Assembly: GCA_020853155.1 (NCBI GenBank)
Contig: JADYZL010000329.1
Location: 1 to 5,540, forward strand
Direction of reading: 5' to 3'
From: Bryobacterales bacterium
GTDB taxonomy: Bacteria > Acidobacteriota > Terriglobia > Bryobacterales > Bryobacteraceae
DNA: 5,540 nt
Below are positions 1-4,806 of this stretch, in pieces (position 1 is the stretch's first letter; each line of letters begins with the position of its first letter). A model generated the notes under the pieces. It was given only the letters and a program-made list of their open reading frames with translations, was not told the origin of the DNA and ran no database searches. The translations under genes were made by a program, and so were the position numbers.

Positions 1-353
1 ACCAGTGGGAGCGCGCGGAGCAGTTTTCCGCCACCGCGATCCGAATGAACCCCATCGATTTCCCTTTCGCCTACTACGTAAACGCCCTCAGCAATCTCCA
101 GCTTGAGAACTTCCCGAAGGCGGAAGAAAGCGCGAAGGAAGCACTCAAGATGGACCCGTCTCATCATTTGCCGCGCCTCGACTACTTCCTGGCGCTCATC
201 ATGGCCAATCAGCGGAAATACGACGAAGCCGCCGGCCACATGAAAGCATTCCTCAAACTGCTGCCAGACGGCGCGGACGTCACCACGTACCAGGATCAAC
301 TGGCGAAGATCGAGCGGCTGGCCCTGGCGGAAACAAGCCAGCCCAATCCGTAG
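1..353 (+). CDS. TPR-repeat protein, C-terminal fragment (5' end off window)
   Basis: The frame is open from the first complete codon (position 3) to a TAG at 351-353, giving 116 visible residues. The ATG at 45 is internal, because coding-like TPR sequence (WERAEQFSATAIRMNP) runs through it from the window edge. Two tetratricopeptide repeats can be seen: one from about AYYVNALSNLQLENFPKAEE to ALKMDP, the next from about RLDYFLALIMANQRKYDEAA to LKLLPD. Both have the usual A/L/Y/A spacing and a closing D/NP turn, and the helix before them looks like the end of a third repeat. A charged tail ending in ETSQPNP follows. TPR arrays are protein-interaction scaffolds, so no catalytic role can be assigned. 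The upstream part, which could hold a signal peptide or another domain, is missing. The fold call is firm; the specific function is unknown. Confidence 0.85.
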   Translation, partial: QWERAEQFSATAIRMNPIDFPFAYYVNALSNLQLENFPKAEESAKEALKMDPSHHLPRLDYFLALIMANQRKYDEAAGHMKAFLKLLPDGADVTTYQDQLAKIERLALAETSQPNP

Positions 354-373
354 CTCACGCGCTCCAAACATTG

Positions 374-404
374 ATGGCCGGCTCGCCCCTGGGCGGCCGG
401 CCAT
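374..404. terminator. Strong GC hairpin between convergent genes, likely terminator
   Basis: ATGGCCGG (374-381) pairs perfectly with CCGGCCAT (397-404). Inside it, C382-G396 and then CGCC (384-387) with GGCG (392-395) extend the stem around a bulged T383, closing on a 4-nt loop. It lies 20 nt after the TPR gene stop and 54 nt after the cupin stop on the other strand. The plus-strand sequence after it (TTTACGTTCATT) is only moderately T-rich and the minus-strand side is poorer, so it fits best as a terminator for the TPR gene. Bidirectional action is possible. Confidence 0.55.
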
Positions 405-457
405 TTACGTTCATTGAGATTCCAGAAGTCTCTACACGCACAGCGCGGGTCATCGCC

Positions 458-817
458 CTAAGCGGGGATGCGGATGCCCTGCCGCGTAAGCAGTACAACC
501 GCTCTGCCGAAGGGGGAAATCACCCGGTAATCATAAGAAACCCCAGGCGGCGCATGAAAGGACCCGCCCGCTTTTACCTGAAATTGATCCTCCCCCACGC
601 GCACTTCCCACTCTCCTTCCAGCAGGCAGAAGAAACGGTCTTCGGTCTCACAGAAGGTTTCGGGTTCGGCCTCGGGGGTCGCGGAAAATTCGACGATGGA
701 GAAAGTGCCGGTATGCATTTCTCCCGATAAATGTACACGTTGCCCGTCCGGTCCCAGTTTCGCGGGCATACCCGCCCTCCTTGGAGGAATTGCTTGATAC
801 GTCATTTGGGAAGTCAT
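458..817 (-). CDS. Small single-domain cupin, apparently without metal ligands
   Basis: This 119-residue protein has the size and pattern of a single-domain RmlC-like cupin. Cupin motif 1 matches residues ~52-74 (EDRFFCLLEGEWEVRVG, where EDE-FYVLEGE is usual). Motif 2 matches residues ~83-98 (AGGSFHAPPGVSYDY, where AG-F--PPGV-H is usual). The residues that normally bind metal are not conserved: the H-x-H pair falls at about T54-F-C56, the motif 1 Glu at Arg61, and the motif 2 His at Tyr95 or its neighbour. It may therefore be a non-metal cupin, such as a sugar or ligand binder or an isomerase-like protein, rather than a dioxygenase. The ATG at 817 is preceded by GAGAGGGTGAAG; the next ATG, four codons in, has no ribosome-binding site. 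The gene stands alone, convergent with the TPR gene and divergent from the next. The substrate is unknown. Confidence 0.8.
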   Translation of the reverse strand: MTSQMTYQAIPPRRAGMPAKLGPDGQRVHLSGEMHTGTFSIVEFSATPEAEPETFCETEDRFFCLLEGEWEVRVGEDQFQVKAGGSFHAPPGVSYDYRVISPFGRAVVLLTRQGIRIPA

Positions 818-1026
818 GGTTCTGCTTCACCCTCTCTGCGTTCTGCCCATCTAATGGGTTAAGCGCGAAATCAACCGGCGAAAGGCCAACGGAACGGCTT
901 TCCCGGCGAAATGTAACAAGTTCCGTCGCGCGCCCCGTATAGCCAGATACGAACGCCGGCCCTATCGCGTGTACGCTAAAAGAAAGAGTGGCTCCGCCTG
1001 GAACCACGCTGGCGCTGAGAGATTCG
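818..1026. promoter_or_regulatory. Divergent intergenic region, presumed promoters for cupin and M14-like genes
   Basis: These 209 bp separate two divergent genes and should hold both promoters, but I see no convincing -35/-10 pair on either strand. Visible structure: CCGGCGAAA occurs twice in direct orientation, 28 bp apart (875-883 and 903-911), with a further GCGAAA at 865-870. A small perfect palindrome, CCCAT-CTA-ATGGG, lies at 846-858. TATAGC at 938-943 is the best single -10-like match for the plus strand, but it lacks a -35 partner. A GTG at 988 is in frame with the downstream gene but is probably not its start. Confidence 0.3.
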
Positions 1027-1893
1027 ATGACCCGACGACGTTTCCGTTCCTTCCTTTTTTGTCTGTACGCACTCCTGATTCTGCTGCCCCTTGCCGCCCA
1101 AACCCGGCGTGCGCCCCGCACCAAAGCGAGCCGCGCGAAAGCCCCCGCCGCGGCGCCGTTCACCCTCGTAAGCCCGCCGGTGCAGCCGGGCCAGAGCGCT
1201 TCAGCCCGCTTTCCCGCAGAGGATGCGAATGGCATCGCCGCGCATGTGTTCCAGGGCGCGCGCCCCGGCCCCGTCGCGGCCTTTCTCTTTTACGGCTTCG
1301 CGGACGAAGCGGCGTTTCACGAGGCGGCGGAAGCCACGTTCGGCACGATTCCTCGCGCGAGTATGCAAGGCACGGTTCTGGTGCTCTCCATGCCCGCTCG
1401 CGCGGTCTGCGATGGGGAGAAGCCTTGCGCGCCCGCGGCGGACGGCGCATGGCGGCAGCTTGCCCCGGCGGTATTGAAGGCATCGCGATTTGTGATCGAT
1501 GTGCACCAGGGCGCGAAAGGCGTGGGCGCCGAACCCTATGCGTTCGTGTACTTGCCCGATGGAAACCCGCGCCTTTCCACATACGTGAAGGCCATGGCCA
1601 GGGCGAGCCTTATCCCAAACGTGGTGGAACTCCACGAGGCGGAACTGGAGCCCCTTGGCCTTTCGGCGGAGGCGCTCGGGCACCTCGCCCCGCAATCCCT
1701 CGCGCTCAACCACCCGGCCATCTCCGTGGAAGCGTCCGCTATCGCCGGTGGCGGGGGCGAAGCGCTGCGCAACGGGCTCAGAAACCTGCTGGACCACCTC
1801 AAGATGACGGCGGGCAGCGTGAGCTGGCAAAACCGGGTGAGAGAGCATGCCCTCGCGGATCTGCCACCCGGTTTCTTCGTGGCAATACCGTAG
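1027..1893 (+). CDS. Exported AstE/AspA (M14-type) carboxypeptidase-like protein with altered active site
   Basis: This 288-residue protein starts at ATG 1027, with GAGAG 5 nt upstream. The start is preferred over the in-frame GTG at 988 because it yields a clean Sec signal peptide: MTRRRFRS, a hydrophobic core at ~9-23, and a likely cut near LAAQ (22-25). A basic Ala/Pro-rich linker (~26-45) follows. The mature part resembles the succinylglutamate desuccinylase/aspartoacylase family. GPVAAFLFYGFADE (81-94) sits where the zinc motif G-x-HGDE belongs, QGTVLVLSMP (114-123) matches the following strand, FVIDVHQG (155-162) carries the third-ligand His160, and PAISVEAS (230-237) followed by GLRNLLDHLKM (250-260) matches the catalytic-Glu strand and last helix. 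The first zinc His is replaced (FADE), and the usual R-x-x-P-x-D-x-x-DLNR stretch is absent. It probably acts in the periplasm or outside the cell, perhaps as a binding protein or altered hydrolase. The family call is moderate; the substrate is unknown. Confidence 0.7.
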   Translation: MTRRRFRSFLFCLYALLILLPLAAQTRRAPRTKASRAKAPAAAPFTLVSPPVQPGQSASARFPAEDANGIAAHVFQGARPGPVAAFLFYGFADEAAFHEAAEATFGTIPRASMQGTVLVLSMPARAVCDGEKPCAPAADGAWRQLAPAVLKASRFVIDVHQGAKGVGAEPYAFVYLPDGNPRLSTYVKAMARASLIPNVVELHEAELEPLGLSAEALGHLAPQSLALNHPAISVEASAIAGGGGEALRNGLRNLLDHLKMTAGSVSWQNRVREHALADLPPGFFVAIP

Positions 1894-1930
1894 CGGGCAG
1901 CCTATTCCGCGCGGCTCACGCCCGCGGTAT
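1885..1930. terminator. Imperfect hairpin spanning two convergent stop codons
   Basis: ATACC (1885-1889) pairs with GGTAT (1926-1930), GCGGGC (1893-1898) with GCCCGC (1920-1925), and AGCC (1899-1902) with GGCT (1913-1916). Bulges lie at 1890-1892 and 1917-1919, and the loop is 1903-1912. The structure covers the TAG of the M14-like gene (1891-1893) and the stop of cobT (1902-1904, minus strand). Neither side has a T-tract, so if it terminates transcription it does so without a canonical U-run. It is the only terminator-like structure I see between these two genes. Confidence 0.4.
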
Positions 1931-2960
1931 CGAAGGTAGCCATCTCCATGAGCAAGCGAACGGCGGCCTCGACGAGATGAATCCCCAGCACCGCACCGGT
2001 GCCCTCGCCCAGCCGCAGATCCAGCGCAAGCATCGGCCGCGCGTCGAGGAACGCGAGCATCCGTCGGTGCCCCTGCTCCGCGGATTCATGGGAGAACAAA
2101 CACGTGCGCAACGCCGCCGGGCACAGTTCCTTCGCCACCAGCGCCCCGGCACAGGAAATGAAGCCATCGAGCATCACCGGCAGCCTCTGCGCGGCCGCGC
2201 CCAGGATGAACCCGGCGATGCCCGCAATTTCGAGGCCGCCCACAGCGGCCAGCACCCCGAGAGCGTCTAAATTGCGCGGCTGATGTAGCGCTAAGGATTC
2301 GTTGATGACGCGGGCTTTCCGCGCGACGCCCGCATCGTCCAGCCCCGTTCCCCGCCCCGCGGCCTCCTCTCCGCTCAACCCGGCGAAAGCCGCCAGCAAT
2401 GCCGCGGCAGACGTGCTGTTGCCGATCCCCATCTCGCCCAGCCCCACGATATCGAAGCGCCCGGCTGCTTCCTTCGCGAGTTCGATCCCGGTCTCCACGG
2501 CGCTCGCCGCCAGTTCCCTCGACATCGCGGGCCGTTTCGCGAAATTCTCCGTACCGTTGGCGAGCCGGCAATCGAGCACCTCTTCCACCTTTGCGCCTGC
2601 CGCCCCGATATCGACAATCACCGCCTCCATCTCGTGCGCCTGGCAGAGCACGTTGATCGCGGCGCCGCCCCGCGCGAAGTTCCGCATCATCTCCATCGTT
2701 ACCGCTTGCGGATAGCGGCTCACCCCCTCCTCCACCACGCCGTGGTCCCCGCAAAAGACGTAGATCGCCTTCTTCTCGAGGTGCGGCTCCGCCGTGTTTC
2801 GAATGCACGCATAGCGCGTGCCTGCCTCTTCCAGTTGGCCCAGGCTCCCCACGGGCTTGGTCAACCCCGCCCACCGCGCTTCGATGCGCGCGCGCAGCGC
2901 CTCCGGGTAGGCGAGCGCGGCAATCTGTTCACACGTCCGGTCAATCGGATAAGGATGCAT
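1902..2960 (-). CDS. cobT: Nicotinate-nucleotide--dimethylbenzimidazole phosphoribosyltransferase (CobT)
   Basis: CobT transfers phosphoribose from nicotinate mononucleotide to a lower-ligand base, classically 5,6-dimethylbenzimidazole, giving alpha-ribazole 5'-phosphate in the cytoplasm. The 352 residues match the usual length of about 350. Diagnostic motifs occur in order: LTKPVGSLGQLE (33-44), VFCGDHGVVEEGVSRYP (68-84), GLGEMGIGNSTSAAAL (173-188), the glycine-rich LGVLAAVGGLEIAGIAGFIL (234-253), LDGFISCAGAL (264-274) and LRLGEGTGA (315-323). Glu319 in the last motif corresponds to the catalytic base (Glu317) of Salmonella CobT. The ATG at 2960 is chosen because it gives the normal N-terminus; the frame stays open further upstream, but that stretch belongs to the phosphatase gene. 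The ribosome-binding site is weak (GTGAG, about 10 nt away), so translation may be coupled to the upstream gene, which overlaps it by 20 nt. It is last in the operon. Confidence 0.97.
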   Translation of the reverse strand: MHPYPIDRTCEQIAALAYPEALRARIEARWAGLTKPVGSLGQLEEAGTRYACIRNTAEPHLEKKAIYVFCGDHGVVEEGVSRYPQAVTMEMMRNFARGGAAINVLCQAHEMEAVIVDIGAAGAKVEEVLDCRLANGTENFAKRPAMSRELAASAVETGIELAKEAAGRFDIVGLGEMGIGNSTSAAALLAAFAGLSGEEAAGRGTGLDDAGVARKARVINESLALHQPRNLDALGVLAAVGGLEIAGIAGFILGAAAQRLPVMLDGFISCAGALVAKELCPAALRTCLFSHESAEQGHRRMLAFLDARPMLALDLRLGEGTGAVLGIHLVEAAVRLLMEMATFDTAGVSRAE

Positions 2961-3483
2961 AGCTGAGAATCTCACAATAATCCTGAAGGAATCCGGTCTC
3001 CACCTCCCCGCCCAGCAGATGGGCGAGATGGGCATTCACCCCCTGGTGCGAGACCACCGCCGCCGGGAGCGGGCCTGCCAGAATGCGCGCCAACGCGGCC
3101 GCGACACGCGCCTGGAACTCGCTCCAACGCTCTCCACCCGGCACGTCCACGCCCAGCCAATCCTCCACCTTGCGCTGCGCCAGATCCGGATCTCTAGCCG
3201 CGATCTCCTCCCAGGTGAGCCCATCCCACGGGCCGTACGAAATCTCCCGGAGATCGTCGAGCACGGCAAGCGGATGCCAGGGTTCGAGGAGATAGGCCGC
3301 CGTCTGCAGCGAACGCCGCAGCGGACTCGCATACACCGCTTGAACACCGGAAAGCCCCTCGAACCCGGCCGCCATCGCGCGAGCCTGCCAGTGGCCGCGC
3401 ACGCTTAACGGCACATCCGCCGCGCCAAGAATCACGCCCGCCACCGCCGGCTCCGCATGCCGTATTAGAAAGAGCCTAGACAC
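2941..3483 (-). CDS. cobC: Histidine phosphatase, probable alpha-ribazole phosphatase (CobC)
   Basis: This 180-residue enzyme belongs to the phosphoglycerate mutase-like histidine phosphatase superfamily. The phosphate-accepting histidine is His9 in LFLIRHAEP (4-12). Other catalytic landmarks are ASPLRRSLQTA (52-62, Arg57), the acid Glu80 in LREISYGPWDG (78-88), and the second His146 in VVSHQGVNAHLAHLLG (143-158). By family and context it should dephosphorylate adenosylcobalamin 5'-phosphate or alpha-ribazole phosphate, the final step of nucleotide-loop assembly. The superfamily is certain; the substrate rests on its place between cobS and cobT. The start is GTG at 3483, just before the RHAE strand, with GGTGGTGGG at 3487-3495 as ribosome-binding site. 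The frame stays open far upstream, but that part is out-of-frame cobS sequence without domain character. It overlaps cobS by 19 nt and cobT by 20 nt. Confidence 0.92.
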   Translation of the reverse strand: MSRLFLIRHAEPAVAGVILGAADVPLSVRGHWQARAMAAGFEGLSGVQAVYASPLRRSLQTAAYLLEPWHPLAVLDDLREISYGPWDGLTWEEIAARDPDLAQRKVEDWLGVDVPGGERWSEFQARVAAALARILAGPLPAAVVSHQGVNAHLAHLLGGEVETGFLQDYCEILSYASLSD

Positions 3484-4223
3484 GCGCCCACCACCAGAAT
3501 GTACGTTTCCACCAGCACGGCCGCCGCGCCCAGGCAATCTCCCGTCACGCCGCGCAACCGTGCGTGGTACCAGGCTCGCAGCAGCAGGAGCAGCACGAGT
3601 GAGCCCACCAGGATCGGGGCCGTCCCCCGCCATCCCGCGAGCGACGCCGCGACACTCGATTGCACCCCTACGGCCAGCAAAACCCATCCGGGAACCCGGC
3701 CCACCACGCTCGCGGCCATCCCCGTACCCGCGGGTTTTGCAATCGCCGCGAGCAGGACAAGGCCGCCGCGGGAGACCGCCCCGGCCGCCGCGCACACCCC
3801 CAGAATAAACCACGGGTTCTTAGCGGCAAGTTCGCTGAGCGCCTGCCACCGGACCAGCGTGGCCATGACGAGCGCCACGCCGCCATACGTACCGATCCGG
3901 CTGTCGCGCATGATCTCGAGCATTCGCCCCGAAGTGCGCCCCGCGCGAATCCCGTCGGCCACATCCGCGAGGCCATCTTCATGCAGCAATCCCGTCGCGA
4001 GCAGCCAGGCTGCAAGAACCAGCGCGGCGGCGATCCCGGCGGGCATCGCACCGGCGCCCGCGAGCGCCAGCAAGCCCCCGGCCAGCGCGCCTAGCAGCGC
4101 GCCTACGAGCGGGAAGAACGGCATCGCCTCTTCGTACGGCACGGTGGCCCGCGGAACGGGAAACACCGTCAGAAACTGGATCGCGCCAAGAAAGCGAAGA
4201 GCTATTTCACGCGCAATGCGCAT
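3465..4223 (-). CDS. cobS: Adenosylcobinamide-GDP ribazoletransferase (CobS)
   Basis: CobS is the integral membrane cobalamin (5'-phosphate) synthase. It joins AdoCbi-GDP from CobU with alpha-ribazole phosphate from CobT, releasing GMP. The 252-residue sequence is strongly hydrophobic, with probable membrane segments around 36-57, 61-80, 114-128, 137-162, 177-195 and 203-217. Family signatures are FLGAIQFLTVFPVPR (11-25), LLHEDGLADVADG (79-91, acidic residues probably binding Mg2+), RMLEIMRDSRIGTYG (100-114), KPAGTGMA (163-170) and GVTGDCLGA (225-233). ATG 4223 is chosen: GGATGG lies 7 nt upstream and the N-terminus then matches the family. A TTG at 4238, five codons earlier in frame, is less likely. 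It overlaps the end of cobU by 22 nt and the start of cobC by 19 nt, so translational coupling is likely. Confidence 0.96.
   Translation of the reverse strand: MRIAREIALRFLGAIQFLTVFPVPRATVPYEEAMPFFPLVGALLGALAGGLLALAGAGAMPAGIAAALVLAAWLLATGLLHEDGLADVADGIRAGRTSGRMLEIMRDSRIGTYGGVALVMATLVRWQALSELAAKNPWFILGVCAAAGAVSRGGLVLLAAIAKPAGTGMAASVVGRVPGWVLLAVGVQSSVAASLAGWRGTAPILVGSLVLLLLLRAWYHARLRGVTGDCLGAAAVLVETYILVVGACLGSF
3487..3495 (-). promoter_or_regulatory. Ribosome-binding site of cobC, inside cobS
   Basis: The minus strand reads GGTGGTGGG, ending 3 nt before the GTG at 3483, or 6 nt if only the first GGTGGT is used. It supports the GTG start rather than a start far upstream in the same open frame, and it lies within the cobS coding sequence. 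Confidence 0.5.
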
Positions 4224-4711
4224 CCGAACACCATCCAATACACTTCATTGGAAATCGCCGCGACTCTAGCGTTCAGGCGGCCCGCTTCATCTCGAAACCG
4301 CCGGGCCAGCTCATTCTCCGGCACGATTCCGCAACCCACTTCGTTGCTCACCACGATCACCGTCGCCGATGGCGCAGTGAGCGCATCGATCAATGCCTCG
4401 CACTCCGCTTCGAGTTCCAGGCCCTCCCCCAGCATCACGTTGCTCAGCCAGAGCGTGAGGCAATCCACCACGATCGCTTCGTGCTTCGCCGCGAGCGTCC
4501 GCACAGCGCTCGCCACATCCAAGGGAGCTTCCACTGTCTCGAAGCGGGAATCCCGCTCCTCGCGATGGCGCGCGATCCGCTCCCGCATCTCAGCGTCGAG
4601 CGCTTCCGCCGTGGCGATGAATGCCGGCCGCTCCGCCCTTTCGAGCGCCAATGCAAGCGCTTTACCGCTCTTGCCGCTTCTCGCTCCGCCGCAAATGAAT
4701 ACCAGGGGCAC
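4202..4711 (-). CDS. cobU: Adenosylcobinamide kinase / adenosylcobinamide-phosphate guanylyltransferase (CobU)
   Basis: CobU is bifunctional: it phosphorylates adenosylcobinamide, then transfers GMP from GTP to give AdoCbi-GDP. The 169 residues are slightly short of the usual ~180. The P-loop is GGARSGKS (8-15). RIARHREER (45-53) carries His49, equivalent to the histidine that becomes guanylylated. VVDCLTLWLSN (81-91) is the Walker B-like motif with Asp83. VVSNEVGCGIVPENELARRF (120-139) and GRLNARVAAISNEVY (144-158) are the typical C-terminal blocks. The start is taken as GTG 4711, which places the P-loop at the normal distance. An in-frame TAA lies about 57 nt upstream with no ATG between. 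The ribosome-binding site is poor: GGAAG is only 2 nt away and GGCGAG is 12 nt away. It is the first gene of the operon and divergent from surE. Confidence 0.96.
   Translation of the reverse strand: MPLVFICGGARSGKSGKALALALERAERPAFIATAEALDAEMRERIARHREERDSRFETVEAPLDVASAVRTLAAKHEAIVVDCLTLWLSNVMLGEGLELEAECEALIDALTAPSATVIVVSNEVGCGIVPENELARRFRDEAGRLNARVAAISNEVYWMVFGCALRVK
4231..4236 (-). promoter_or_regulatory. Ribosome-binding site of cobS, inside cobU
   Basis: The minus strand reads GGATGG here, 7 nt before the ATG at 4223. This spacing favours ATG 4223 over the in-frame TTG at 4238, which overlaps this site. The site lies within the last codons of cobU, so cobS initiation probably depends on ribosomes finishing cobU. 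Confidence 0.5.
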
Positions 4712-4806
4712 GGCTTCCAGTATCTCGCCTTTGGCCGGGGCCGTGTGGGCGGAGTGAACGTTGCGTTACACCGGAACGCGGCGAGCCCCGCGCTATGCTG
4801 GAGTTA
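4712..4806. promoter_or_regulatory. Divergent spacer between cobU and surE
   Basis: These 95 bp should hold promoters for both the cob operon and surE, yet no clear sigma-70 hexamer pair is visible on either strand. A hairpin, CGCGG (4777-4781) with CCGCG (4788-4792) and a 6-nt loop, sits just before surE and would cover the GGCGAG at 4780-4785. On the minus strand I find no B12-box-like conserved core, and the leader is too short for a full cobalamin riboswitch unless transcription starts inside surE. Confidence 0.35.

Noticed and set aside
371..730. Plus-strand open frame antisense to the cupin gene
   Set aside because: The opposite frame has clear cupin motifs. This one begins inside the terminator hairpin and has no recognisable family.
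846..858. CCCAT-CTA-ATGGG palindrome as operator
   Set aside because: A 5-bp arm with a 3-nt spacer is too short to call without a second copy; I see no other copy in the window.
988..1026. GTG at 988 as start of the M14-like protein
   Set aside because: It would put 13 residues before the signal peptide. ATG 1027 has a GAGAG site at proper spacing and gives a standard Sec leader.
648..1235. Minus-strand open frame (195 codons) across the cupin start and the M14-like signal peptide
   Set aside because: It is low-complexity and Arg-rich, shows no motif, and overlaps two better-supported genes.
969..2270. Long plus-strand open frame (433 codons) across the M14-like gene and antisense to cobT
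   Set aside because: Its composition is Arg/Pro/Gly-rich with no domain pattern. It overlaps two genes with clear family signatures and is a typical by-product of high GC.
3484..3813. N-terminal extension of the histidine phosphatase frame inside cobS
   Set aside because: The extension is Gly/Arg-rich out-of-frame cobS sequence. The phosphatase domain starts exactly at GTG 3483, which has a ribosome-binding site.
3499..4757. Two plus-strand open frames antisense to cobS and cobU (3499-4269 and 4248-4757)
   Set aside because: They are Ser/Ala/Pro/Arg-rich mirror frames of strongly identified enzymes, with no independent evidence.
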